A stretch of DNA of 64,000 nucleotides from Mucilaginibacter rubeus. Its GTDB lineage: Bacteria; Bacteroidota; Bacteroidia; Sphingobacteriales; Sphingobacteriaceae. The notes under the pieces are model-generated. The model worked only from the letters and a program-made list of their open reading frames with translations, made no database searches and was not told the origin of the DNA. Location of the stretch: NCBI RefSeq assembly GCF_014643835.1, contig NZ_BMKD01000006.1:385883-449882 (forward strand), read 5' to 3'. Below, piece by piece: positions 9,176 to 18,391 of this stretch. The position numbers and the translations under genes are program-made. Within the stretch, counting starts at the first letter, position 1, and every line of letters begins with the position of its first letter.

Positions 9176-11623
9176 CTAATCATCATCGTCTGCTTTTTGA
9201 ACGGCTTTTACAAAGGCTGCCCGTACAGGCGTGGGCACAATTGCATTTTCTCCTTTAATCGCTTTCCATATCATGTTGTTCATGATCTGGTCGGGTACCC
9301 GGTCAACTGCCGAAAAATCAAGCCCCCTGGCCATTGCTGCAAGCTTTGTGCCCTTAGGGTTAAGTTCATTAAGGTTAATATTTGAACGCAGGCTGTTAAA
9401 TGGTTTGGTATCGGGCGTTTTATTAAAACAACGCCACATGGCTGTAGCCGAGGCATCATACTGGGTCATAGGCGGCAGGCCGAGAATCAGCTCGATAGTA
9501 CGCAGCATCGACGAAGTGGAATACATGGTGTGATCAACAAAATTACGTTTTACAAATCCCCCGGCCATGTATGCAGGCGAACGATGAGCATCAACGTGAT
9601 CGGGGCCATTCTGTGCATCATCTTCGAGTATAAAAATCACGCTGTTTTCCCATATCGGGCTTTTACTGATATGCTCCACCAGCCGGCCAACAGCAAGATC
9701 ATTATCCGCCACATGGGCAAAGGGTGTAGGCCTGCCCGGGGTGGTGCCCTCCGTATGGTCTGATAGCATCCGGATGGTATTTAGCCGCGGCAAGGCATTG
9801 TTGCGCATCAGCGAGTCAAAATCATGTTCCCAGGCCTGGTACCGCAAGGTATCAGGGTCACGCAGGTCACGGGTGGGATAGGCTTTCGTAAAATGGTCTT
9901 TCAGTATAGGTATCTGCGGCGTATTATCTGCATTGATAAACTCGCCGTAAGTACGAAAAGTTACGTTGAACCGGTTGGCCTGGTCCCAGATGTAGAGCTT
10001 ATTTTTTGCAGTGAGGCCTACAGCACCCGGGCCGCGGCCGCCATAACTGGTAGGCCAGTTTTTTTCCATATAATCAGTAGCGTACGCGCCCAGGCTCCAG
10101 TTATGTCCGTCGGCACTAACTTCGCCATCTACATAAAAATTATCCAGCAGCACAAAGTTTTCGGCCAAAGCGTGGTGATTGGGCGTAATCCGTTTGCCAA
10201 ACAGCAGCAGGCTTGTATCGCCATTGCCCTTCGGCATATCTGACAGTACCTGGTCATACGTCCGGTTTTCCTGGATAACATAAAAAACATACTTTATTGG
10301 CGATGCAGATCCTACTTTAGCCGGAATGGGGTTGCCATCTTCGCTATAAGCCCCTGTTTCCTGTTCCCGGTGATAAGGCGTATTACGAACTACGGCCTGC
10401 GAATAAACCGTCAGCTGCTTTTCTGTTGGCGTGGGGATGATGCTCAAAGTCCCCATTAATAAGCCGCCGCCGATATATTCTGTACGCGCGGGCCTGAATG
10501 GATCGCCTCCATGCAGTACAACGGTTTGACTTTTGGCTGCCGGGTTAGGCCCATGCGGATTAGGCAGCGACGAAAAGCCTTTAGCATTGGCTACGTATAA
10601 TTTATCATCTATAACACGCACAACGCTGGGATACCAGCCCGTGGGCACAAAACCAAGCGACTGACTGGCACCCGGCTTTGTTACATTAAACACGGCCAGG
10701 CAGTTATTATCGGCATTGGCAATGTATAATGTTTTACCATCCTTACTCAGGGCTACCGAGTTACTGGTAGTACCGCTAAGCGGCGTAGGTGATACTGCGG
10801 TGTTCAGTGTTTCCAGTACTTTACTTTTGCGCACGTCAATTATCGATACTGTATTGTCGTTGCCGTTGGCTACATACAGGTATTTTCCATTCCGGGAAAT
10901 GCACAGGTCATTGGGGTTATCCCCTACCGCAATGGCATCTGTGAGCTTATTTTCTTTTGTATCAAATACGGCTACCTTATCGCCACCCCAAAGACTGATG
11001 TACAATTTTGACATATCGGGCGATAACAGGCAGGTATAGGCCTCTGCGCCCAATTTAACCTGCTGAATGACTGTTTTTGTCTTGAGATCGATAAGGTACA
11101 GGCTGTTATCCAGTTTGGTAACTACATATAAAACACCGCGCTTATCATCAAGGGCCAGCCCGGTAGGTGAAATGGACGCCGAATTGGGCTTTTTGCTCCA
11201 TGCTTCGCCCAGTTTTATGGTATCAGCTGCCAGCAGCTTATCATTATTGATGGCGTAACGAATAATCCAGTTATTGTCACCTCCTGAGGCGTAGAGTGAT
11301 TGCTCGTCTGCACTAAAAACCAGGCCTCCCCAGGCTTTGCTGATCAGTACTTTGTCCAGTTCACGATCTGTACGTGCGTCTAAAAGCTGAATGGTTTGAA
11401 CACTCTGCCCATTATTGGTAACCGCGGCATAATGATGGCTTTTGCTCACCGCGATATTCAGGGGCAGATCGCCCAGGGGAAGGCTCTTGCCAACAGGTGT
11501 TAATGACCACCCATTGGGCAATTTTACCCGTTTATTTTCAATAGCGGCGAGATCTTGCGCCCGAACGAACTTGCTGCAGATAAGCAGCAAAACGATTAGG
11601 CAGAGCATTTTTTTTAGTGACAT
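9176..11623 (-). CDS. YncE-like beta-propeller / phosphoesterase fusion protein
   Basis: An 815-residue exported protein with a signal peptide (1-22, ending FVRAQ). Residues about 30-410 hold YVTN-type beta-propeller repeats (for example GKYLYVANGNDNTVSIIDV and GKTLYIANADNNCLAVFNV). Residues about 440-760 form a phosphoesterase-superfamily domain with YVFYVIQENRTYDQVL, DGEVSADGHNWS and FILEDDAQNGPDHVDAHRSP, the metal-binding region of acid phosphatase/phospholipase C-like enzymes. Such bifunctional fusions are common in Bacteroidota and Acidobacteria; the substrate is not known. ATG start at 11623. Single gene in a minus-strand group. Confidence 0.87.
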   Translation of the reverse strand: MSLKKMLCLIVLLLICSKFVRAQDLAAIENKRVKLPNGWSLTPVGKSLPLGDLPLNIAVSKSHHYAAVTNNGQSVQTIQLLDARTDRELDKVLISKAWGGLVFSADEQSLYASGGDNNWIIRYAINNDKLLAADTIKLGEAWSKKPNSASISPTGLALDDKRGVLYVVTKLDNSLYLIDLKTKTVIQQVKLGAEAYTCLLSPDMSKLYISLWGGDKVAVFDTKENKLTDAIAVGDNPNDLCISRNGKYLYVANGNDNTVSIIDVRKSKVLETLNTAVSPTPLSGTTSNSVALSKDGKTLYIANADNNCLAVFNVTKPGASQSLGFVPTGWYPSVVRVIDDKLYVANAKGFSSLPNPHGPNPAAKSQTVVLHGGDPFRPARTEYIGGGLLMGTLSIIPTPTEKQLTVYSQAVVRNTPYHREQETGAYSEDGNPIPAKVGSASPIKYVFYVIQENRTYDQVLSDMPKGNGDTSLLLFGKRITPNHHALAENFVLLDNFYVDGEVSADGHNWSLGAYATDYMEKNWPTSYGGRGPGAVGLTAKNKLYIWDQANRFNVTFRTYGEFINADNTPQIPILKDHFTKAYPTRDLRDPDTLRYQAWEHDFDSLMRNNALPRLNTIRMLSDHTEGTTPGRPTPFAHVADNDLAVGRLVEHISKSPIWENSVIFILEDDAQNGPDHVDAHRSPAYMAGGFVKRNFVDHTMYSTSSMLRTIELILGLPPMTQYDASATAMWRCFNKTPDTKPFNSLRSNINLNELNPKGTKLAAMARGLDFSAVDRVPDQIMNNMIWKAIKGENAIVPTPVRAAFVKAVQKADDDD

Positions 11624-11828
11624 AAGATAATGATATGCCGGTAAAAGTAGACCACCAATATTAATACATTATTAAATCATGGGCGAAGATCACCAGCTTG
11701 ATTGTAACAAAATGAATGGAAATCAGCGGGCGCTAACCGGTACCAATTTTACCGGTCAAAAAACGGCGCGGTATTAGTACCGGGTAATGTGAAGTCCATT
11801 TAAATCTGCGAGACACCCTGATGGAACG

Positions 11829-11853
11829 AAAAAAGGGGCACCCCTGCCCCTTA
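11829..11853 (-). terminator. Rho-independent terminator after the GH43-type gene
   Basis: The stem AAGGGGCA/TGCCCCTT (11833-11840 with 11845-11852) has a CCCC loop. On the minus strand it is followed by a T-run, about 50 bases past the stop of the 11901 gene. Confidence 0.75.
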
Positions 11854-11854
11854 A

Positions 11855-11878
11855 TCTATTAACTAACCTTATGAAGAA
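11855..11878 (+). other. Weak copy of the leader motif
   Basis: TATTAACTAACCTTATGAAG resembles the leader-plus-ATG found before other genes in this window, but no plus-strand gene follows (the frame soon stops). It lies just after a minus-strand terminator, as does the copy at 60547. Confidence 0.3.
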
Positions 11879-11900
11879 TGAATTGCATGAAAATGCCTGA

Positions 11901-12890
11901 TTAATTTGCAGTGCCGTTTTTCACGTCGATCTTAAACGGAGCCGGCTCAGGAAGCCAAAGCTTACCATCCCCGATCTGAACAGGCATCCATAAATACCGG
12001 GAATCCCATTGTTCTTTCGGTTTCCAGATATCTCCCAGATACAATACTGTCGTATCCTTCTTCCCGCTAACTTTAAGCAATAAGGTAGATTGTGAACCAT
12101 ATGTGTTTTTTTCCTTCGGCGCTATGTCTTTAAACTCCGACCACGGGCCTTCCAGGGTTTTTGCTGTGGCATACCGGTTAGGATTGGGCTTCCAGCCGGT
12201 AAGCGCGGAGCCTATGGCGTAATAAAGGCCCTTATAATGCACTATAGCCCCGCCTTCCATATGCTCGGCTATCAGGCACATTTCCCGGTCAATACTGAGG
12301 CAATCATCGGAAAGCCGGACGATATGAAACCCAAGCGGACGGTCTTCGAAAACAAGGTATGGCGTACCATCATCATCTATAAACTGGCCAATGTCGCGGC
12401 TTTCATGCTCCAGGGGCCTGAAGCTTTTCAGGTATTTAAAATCACCGTCGGGGCTGTCACTTACGGCGATGCCGACCCGGGCAAACTTATAAGTTGCATT
12501 GTCAAGATGGAAATACATAACATATTGCCGGCTCTTTTTGCTGTAGAAAACTTTGGGCCTTTCCAGAACCCAGCGCCGCCCCAGGTTTTCGGGATCGGTC
12601 ATCTGAACAACATCGCCTTTGAATGTCCAGTTCGTCAGGTCTTTTGACGCATAACAGCTAACATAACGTTTATTTGAATCCAGTCCCCGCCGTCTTTCTT
12701 CGCCATACCAGTAGTATGTGTTCTTTATTTTTATAATCCCTCCGCCATGCGCCTGGATATGTTCTCCCCGGTTATCGGGCCAAACTGCCCCGGGGTTTAT
12801 GATTTTTTGATGCTGTGCATATACCTGGCCTGTAATCAGCAAAGTCATGACAGCCATGGTTATTCTTTTTAAAAGTATTTTTTTAATCAT
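11901..12890 (-). CDS. GH43-type glycosidase, exo-beta-1,3-galactanase-like (subfamily 24-like)
   Basis: A 329-residue secreted five-bladed propeller enzyme (signal peptide 1-25, ending VYAQ). The first blade reads QAHGGGIIKIKNTYYWYGEE. It lacks the usual GH43 catalytic-base Asp, as in the subfamily containing exo-beta-1,3-galactanases. Candidate functional residues are Glu110 (VLERPKVFY), Glu212 (MEGGAIVHY, proton donor) and Gln267 (GSQSTLL). In characterised fungal galactanases of this group the donor Glu and a Gln acting as base lie at nearly the same places. It lies 41 bases downstream of an ECF sigma gene on the same strand and ends in a terminator, so the two may share a transcript. The exact substrate is inferred from family resemblance. 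Confidence 0.8.
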   Translation of the reverse strand: MIKKILLKRITMAVMTLLITGQVYAQHQKIINPGAVWPDNRGEHIQAHGGGIIKIKNTYYWYGEERRRGLDSNKRYVSCYASKDLTNWTFKGDVVQMTDPENLGRRWVLERPKVFYSKKSRQYVMYFHLDNATYKFARVGIAVSDSPDGDFKYLKSFRPLEHESRDIGQFIDDDGTPYLVFEDRPLGFHIVRLSDDCLSIDREMCLIAEHMEGGAIVHYKGLYYAIGSALTGWKPNPNRYATAKTLEGPWSEFKDIAPKEKNTYGSQSTLLLKVSGKKDTTVLYLGDIWKPKEQWDSRYLWMPVQIGDGKLWLPEPAPFKIDVKNGTAN

Positions 12891-12931
12891 TCGGTGTTTT
12901 TTTTGAAGGTCAGGAAATCTTATATACGTTT

Positions 12932-13516
12932 TTATGAAAGCACCAGTTCGGTTGTGGCAATCTTACTGCCTTCAGAAAGTTTAATACGCAGTTGATTGAT
13001 GCCCCTGTGTACATGATTAACTACCGACTGATATTGTAACCCCGTTACTTCAGCAATCTGATCGTAATTCCAATTATCAAAATACCTTAAAAAGATCATC
13101 TCCTTCTGGCGCCTTGGCAAGGTATTCAAGGCAAGCGCAAGCATGTGCTCCACTTCTCTCCCGGTTTCTTCCAAAACAAGCACATCTTCCCTCGAAAAAA
13201 CAATATCGATATCATGGCTTGCGGATAAGCCTACAAACTCGGGCCGCGCGGCCTTTAAAAAATTAATGGCAAGTGACCGCGCCGATTTAAAGAAATAGTA
13301 TTTAACATTTTTAATAGGTCCAAATGTTATCCTCCGCTCCCACATTTTTATAAACAGTTCCTGTAAAACATCCTGGGCTGCATCCTCGTCTTTAATAATT
13401 TTATAGAGGTAGAAATACAAACCGGAATACAGTTCGTCATGTATCCTGCCAAAAGATTTGACATTTCCGTGGAGGGCTTCTTCCCACCATGTAGTTAGCT
13501 GGTTACAATTGTTCAT
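12932..13516 (-). CDS. ECF RNA polymerase sigma factor, Bacteroidota type
   Basis: A 194-residue sigma-70 family protein. Region 2 reads SGLYFYLYKIIKDEDAAQDVLQELF and KMWERR. Region 4 has LPRRQKEMIFLRYFDNWNYDQIAE followed by a helix-turn-helix (GLQYQSVVNHVHRGI). Proteins of this kind usually sit next to a FecR-type anti-sigma gene and a SusC-like transducer. Here neither is present: the downstream gene is a GH43-type enzyme and the upstream neighbour is an HTCS. The ATG at 13516 was preferred to a TTG at 13546. Its inducer is unknown. Confidence 0.9.
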   Translation of the reverse strand: MNNCNQLTTWWEEALHGNVKSFGRIHDELYSGLYFYLYKIIKDEDAAQDVLQELFIKMWERRITFGPIKNVKYYFFKSARSLAINFLKAARPEFVGLSASHDIDIVFSREDVLVLEETGREVEHMLALALNTLPRRQKEMIFLRYFDNWNYDQIAEVTGLQYQSVVNHVHRGINQLRIKLSEGSKIATTELVLS

Positions 13517-13769
13517 ATTGGCTTTAAAAACTGGTTTCTCTTTCAATTGGTCGTTGCCGACTTTAGGAACCTAAGCTGAAAACCGATTTACATAATCGAT
13601 TAAGTAAGTTTGCCTATGGTTCTAATAACTGGTTTATATAAGCTAATATGAATAGATTTTATTCGGCAGATGGGACTCAAATTGGTCATTTATGCGGTAT
13701 AAATTCGGCAATTTATCAATTTACTCAATTGATTAAGCAATGGAGAGAATATACATAAATAACTTAATA

Positions 13770-16700
13770 TCAGTTAATTATATTTTTATTTTTCTTAAAT
13801 ACAGGTCTTTTTTGCTTAAGAAAGTCTGATGGGTTAGCGCCGAACAGTTTAAAAAACTGATCGCGGAAGTATTTAATGCTGTTAAAGCCTGTTTCAATGG
13901 CTACTTCATTAACATTCATATCCGACTGGATCAATAGCTCAGCCGCCTTTCTGAGGCGTATGTAGCGGATGAAGCTATTAACGGTATGACCCGACAGCGA
14001 TTTAATTTTGCGGTAAAGATTTGAATGGCTCATGCCGATCTCTGAAGCCAGTATTTTGATGTTGAAGTTTTCGTCGGTAATATGCTGCTCAACAATTTCG
14101 ATACATTTTTCCAGGAAGTTTTTATACTCATCCGAAATAGTGAAGTTAACCGATTTCAGGGTAATGGTATTATAAAAATAGCTTTGAAGGTTACTCCTGT
14201 TTTGCAGCAGATTGGCAATGCGCGCAACCAGTACATCTTTATCAAAAGGTTTGGAAATATAGTCATCGGCGCCGCTTTCCAGTCCTTTGATCTTATTTTC
14301 GGCAGATGAGCTGGCCGTTAGTAAAATCATCGGGATATAGCTCAATTGCTGGTCCTGCTTAATGGTTGAACAAAGTTCAATGCCATTTAAACCAGGCATC
14401 ATTACATCACAGATAATAAGATCGGGCTGCTTTTCTTTCGCTTTCTGTAAACCGGTCAAACCATTATCTGCCTCGTAAACCCTGTAACGGCTTTCAAGAA
14501 TGGAACAAATGTACGACCTGATCTCGCTGTCATCATCAATAACCAGGATCCTTTGCTTGTCGGTAAAAATCTTATCAGCTTCAAAATCAATATCATTAAT
14601 TTGGCCGGCTTCAGCTATTGCCGGCTGGTCTTCAACCATTTCACTAAGCAAAGGCGATAAATCAGCGGCATCGGCTGCCGCTGCCACATCCGGCGAATAA
14701 TGAGCTTTACCCTTTAACAGGGTTAAACAAAAATCAGAGCCGTTACCCGGCGCACTTTCAAACGTTAATGAACCGCCGTGATCTATCGTAAACTGGCGGG
14801 CCAGGAATAAACCGATCCCAAAGCCCCCTTTTGCCGCCTGGCCGTGTGTATTTGACCTGTAAAATTTTTCGAAGATATGCTTACCCGCTTCCGGAGATAT
14901 TCCCGGGCCATTATCAATCACATTGATCACCACCTCGCCCGGCCCCGATTGCAGGCCAACACACACGGCTTTCCCGGCCGGAGTATATTTAATAGCATTG
15001 GATATGAGGTTAAACAGGATAATCTCAATCTTTTCCCTGTCTCCGTATATCAGTACCGTCTCTTCCGGCACGTTTAATTCAAAACTGATACCCGAAAGCC
15101 TGGCCTGCTGCACAAAACATAAAAATACCTCCCGGCAAACAAGGGTAATGTCCATTGGCGCAATTTGCAGGATCCCAGCGCCCGAATCGGCCTTACGAAA
15201 CAGCAGCAGCTGATCAACAAGGCTTAACAGGCGCCTTGAATTACGATAAACAATATTAAGTTCCGCACGGTTCTCAGGGCCAATTTTGGCGAGCAAATCC
15301 CTTAAGGGGTTGATGATGAGCGAAAGGGGCGTACGAAACTCATGAGAAACGCCCGTGAAAAACTCTACGCGCCGGTCATTCAATTCGCGTTCCTTTTCCT
15401 GCAGGTCGCGCTGGTGTGCAGCGGCGGCATTGGCCAGTTGTACCTCATATTTAAGCCGCGTTTCCCTGAACCTATAACGCAGGTACCAGTAAACAACCCC
15501 CGCAAGCAACATCGCGTAAATGAGGTAAGCCCAGATGGTACGATACCAGGGCGGCAAAATAATGATATGAAGATGAATTTCACGGCTGATCCATTGCCCT
15601 TCGGCATTGGTACAGTTAATTTTTAATGTATACGTACCGGGTGCTAAACGGGTATAAAGCGCGTTACGCTGCCGCCCTGCATAAACCCATCCCCTGTCCC
15701 AGCCCTGAAGCATATAACGGTAACCGATCCTATCCTGCGCGGTAAATTCGATAGCTGCGAAACTAACGGCTATTGATGCCTGATCGTAAGGAATCTCTAA
15801 CGACCGGATAACATTCCCGGCATTCGTCTTCACATAGTCCGGATAAGTACTTATGGGCTTATTGTTAATTTTAATATCAGTTATAACAATGTTGGGGATA
15901 TCATGCAGGGGCAGGATTGCCTGCGGATGAAACATCGTGACACCATTGATCCCCCCAAACGCAAGCTGACCATTGTTTAGCCTTAAGCCCGCGTTAAAGT
16001 TAAACTCATTGCTCGCCAGGCCATCGCTTTCAAAAAAATTGGTAAAACTAACGGCTTTGGGATCAAATCGGCAAAGTCCGTTGTAAGTGCTTAGCCACAA
16101 ACGCTTTTGCGCGTCTTCCAAAATGGCCAGTACCGTATTATTACTAAGTCCGTTACTGGTGGTATAGTGACGAATTATTTTTTTCTTAGATGCTGAAAAA
16201 TACAACAAACCGGCCTCTGTGCCTAACCACATGTCGCCGTTATCTGCTTTCTGCATTGACCTTACCGCTTTGCCTACCGGATAAAACTTATGTGCGTTGC
16301 TTTTTTGATCAATCTTATAAACACCTTCGAAATTTCCTGCCCAAAGGTTTCCAAAATGATCTTCGCCCATTGACAGGATGTTGGTCAGTGCCGCATCATA
16401 CAACCTGAATTGGTTGTTGTGCTTATCATATAGAAACAGCCCGTCCTGTAAGCCGCTGGCCCAAAGATTTCCAGCATGGTCCAGGTACAGACACCAGAAC
16501 ACTATCCGGCTGGCAACTCCCTGCCTGTCTATACCCCGAAATGTAGTGAATGTATTGGAACCCGGCTGGTACAGGTTAATACCGCCTCCATAAGTGGCAA
16601 TCCAGGTCCTCCCTTCCCTATCCCCGGCAATACTGGTTACAAAATTTGAGCTTAGGGTTCCCGGCTGTGAAGCATCATGGCGAAAATTGGTGAAGTGATG

Positions 16701-17876
16701 CGCCTGCCGGTCCCAAATACTCAATCCGCCGCCGTCGGTACCTATCCACAGCCTGCCATCGGGGGCTTCATATAACGATTTAACAAAGTTACTGATAAGG
16801 CTATTGGCGTTCAGGTCATTATGCCTGATATTTACAAATCGTTCTTTCACCTCATCAATAACATTTACTCCGCCCCGTAATGTACCGATCCACTTTCTGC
16901 CTTCGCGGTCTAAAAACAAAGCATAAACAGCACCACTTGAAAGTGAGTGCTCATCACTTCCCGCAGGCAGATAGCTGATCTTGTCGCGTCTGCTATCCAG
17001 GATCTGGATCCCGCCGCCATCAGTACTCACCCAAAGTGTACTATCGGGCATGACTTGCAGGCTCGTTATCCTGCCCGATTTGAAAGGCCCGTTAAACTCA
17101 TCAAAAAGACGGTCATATTGCCCTGTTTTGAAATCATAATGGTGCAGGCCCTGGGTTGTGCCTACCCATAAACCATTGCCCTCCGGATAAATACAGGTAG
17201 CGCCGGTAACCGAAGGGTTCAATAACTTCAGACTACCGTGTGCGGCATCGTATTTAAAAAGGCCGGCGGCGCTGATCAGCGCATAGATCTCGTCGCCAGG
17301 CCCAACATACAACGCGTTAACGCTATAACCCTGTACAGCTTTTCCGTTTTCATAGTATGGTATAACATGGCCGGTTCGTTTGCCCTTATCCATAACAATA
17401 AGGCCGTTGGAAAGAGTGGCAATGAAAATACGCCCGGAGTGGTCCGTTTTGATATCCCTGATAAAGGATGTCACGGGTGTTTCTTTGCCGGCCAAAATTG
17501 CATACGCCGGAGAAAACTCTTCTGTTACCGGGTTTAAGATACTTATGCCCTGGCGCGTACCTACCCATAAATTATTGGCCGCATCCTCTGCAATACAATT
17601 AATAAAATTATGAATAATTGATTGTTGCTTTTCGGGCTGATTGCGGTAAATACGGAAGTCATATCCGTTAAAACGGTTCAGGCCATCATAAGTGCCAAAC
17701 CACATATAGCCCGAATGATCCTGGAAAATGCACCGTACTTCGCTGTTGGAAAGCCCGTCTTTGAGGCCAAGCCGCTGAATATTGGGCAAAGCAAGCGCTG
17801 CGGCATTGCTGTTTAAAATCAGTGCTCCTAAAATAATTACACAGCACCAACGTGCGGCTGCTTTAAAAGGCCGCAT
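13770..17876 (-). CDS. Hybrid two-component system protein (HTCS)
   Basis: A 1368-residue one-protein signalling system (ATG at 17876; a GTG 57 bases earlier is less likely). Order: signal peptide (to about 34); propeller repeats beginning LGLKDGLSNSEVRCIFQD, each blade with a form of [18 protein letters not shown] domain; membrane helix at about 780-800; HisKA with VSHEFRTPLSLI (His845); HATPase with [16 protein letters not shown] and GGFGIGLFLA; receiver with phospho-acceptor Asp1157 in LIICDVMMPG; and a C-terminal AraC DNA-binding domain (about 1261-1356). HTCS proteins bind oligosaccharides in the periplasm and activate nearby polysaccharide-utilisation genes. Likely targets are the GH97, GH28 and galactanase-like genes around it. 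Confidence 0.95.
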   Translation of the reverse strand: MRPFKAAARWCCVIILGALILNSNAAALALPNIQRLGLKDGLSNSEVRCIFQDHSGYMWFGTYDGLNRFNGYDFRIYRNQPEKQQSIIHNFINCIAEDAANNLWVGTRQGISILNPVTEEFSPAYAILAGKETPVTSFIRDIKTDHSGRIFIATLSNGLIVMDKGKRTGHVIPYYENGKAVQGYSVNALYVGPGDEIYALISAAGLFKYDAAHGSLKLLNPSVTGATCIYPEGNGLWVGTTQGLHHYDFKTGQYDRLFDEFNGPFKSGRITSLQVMPDSTLWVSTDGGGIQILDSRRDKISYLPAGSDEHSLSSGAVYALFLDREGRKWIGTLRGGVNVIDEVKERFVNIRHNDLNANSLISNFVKSLYEAPDGRLWIGTDGGGLSIWDRQAHHFTNFRHDASQPGTLSSNFVTSIAGDREGRTWIATYGGGINLYQPGSNTFTTFRGIDRQGVASRIVFWCLYLDHAGNLWASGLQDGLFLYDKHNNQFRLYDAALTNILSMGEDHFGNLWAGNFEGVYKIDQKSNAHKFYPVGKAVRSMQKADNGDMWLGTEAGLLYFSASKKKIIRHYTTSNGLSNNTVLAILEDAQKRLWLSTYNGLCRFDPKAVSFTNFFESDGLASNEFNFNAGLRLNNGQLAFGGINGVTMFHPQAILPLHDIPNIVITDIKINNKPISTYPDYVKTNAGNVIRSLEIPYDQASIAVSFAAIEFTAQDRIGYRYMLQGWDRGWVYAGRQRNALYTRLAPGTYTLKINCTNAEGQWISREIHLHIIILPPWYRTIWAYLIYAMLLAGVVYWYLRYRFRETRLKYEVQLANAAAAHQRDLQEKERELNDRRVEFFTGVSHEFRTPLSLIINPLRDLLAKIGPENRAELNIVYRNSRRLLSLVDQLLLFRKADSGAGILQIAPMDITLVCREVFLCFVQQARLSGISFELNVPEETVLIYGDREKIEIILFNLISNAIKYTPAGKAVCVGLQSGPGEVVINVIDNGPGISPEAGKHIFEKFYRSNTHGQAAKGGFGIGLFLARQFTIDHGGSLTFESAPGNGSDFCLTLLKGKAHYSPDVAAAADAADLSPLLSEMVEDQPAIAEAGQINDIDFEADKIFTDKQRILVIDDDSEIRSYICSILESRYRVYEADNGLTGLQKAKEKQPDLIICDVMMPGLNGIELCSTIKQDQQLSYIPMILLTASSSAENKIKGLESGADDYISKPFDKDVLVARIANLLQNRSNLQSYFYNTITLKSVNFTISDEYKNFLEKCIEIVEQHITDENFNIKILASEIGMSHSNLYRKIKSLSGHTVNSFIRYIRLRKAAELLIQSDMNVNEVAIETGFNSIKYFRDQFFKLFGANPSDFLKQKRPVFKKNKNIIN

Positions 17877-17972
17877 ACAGGAGGATGCCGGTTGTTGAAT
17901 ACTGCTCAATTTGAATATAAGTGCGCGAAACACTTGGTTTGTGTTTCAAAAACTGTCCCGTCAGGTTAAACA

Positions 17973-18116
17973 TTACTCCTGCCGCTTCTTTTTAGGTTCC
18001 TGATTTATTTTCTGAACAATTGAATTCCAGCTTTTTTTGATCGTTTGTTCGTCTGCTTTCGGATTCTTTATCTGAAATAGCTCTAAGGGTTCCGCTTCGT
18101 TTCGCTTTTTTTTCAT
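17973..18116 (-). CDS. Possible small lysine-rich protein (47 aa), unknown
   Basis: An ATG-started frame of 47 residues (MKKKRNEAEPLELFQIKN ... KINQEPKKKRQE) lies between the LacI gene and the HTCS start on the same strand. It is very basic, with a likely amphipathic helix around TIKKSWNSIVQKI. No family is recognised. It might be a short regulator or a chance frame; the 97-base gap to the HTCS gene and its codon use do not settle this. Confidence 0.35.
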   Translation of the reverse strand: MKKKRNEAEPLELFQIKNPKADEQTIKKSWNSIVQKINQEPKKKRQE

Positions 18117-18255
18117 AAATCGATACACTATCATATCTGCACCCTGTAACATTTACTCAAAACAAAAATATAATTATCTCACAAATAAAGAACAAGGATT
18201 ATATCCGTGCCCCAACCGATCATTTTCCTCAATATTCCCTACTGTTTATCCTTAA

Positions 18256-18282
18256 CAAAAAGGGCTTCCTTTCAGAAGCCTT
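18256..18282 (-). terminator. Terminator downstream of the LacI gene
   Basis: The stem GGCTTC/GAAGCC (18263-18268 with 18275-18280) has flanking A-T pairs. On the minus strand it is followed by CTTTTTG, about 110 bases past the LacI stop codon. Confidence 0.6.
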
Positions 18283-18391
18283 ATTATAACCAACTTAGCT
18301 AAACCGGACGGTTTATTAGGGGAGAGTTACAACAAAGACAATCCCAAACAGGTTTGATACTCATTTTTTTATTTTTTTTATTTCGGATAAA

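Noticed and set aside
9824-10243. 139-codon plus-strand frame inside the YncE/phosphoesterase gene
   Set aside because: It is antisense to a clear, conserved gene, has no recognisable domain and its composition follows the opposite-strand codons.
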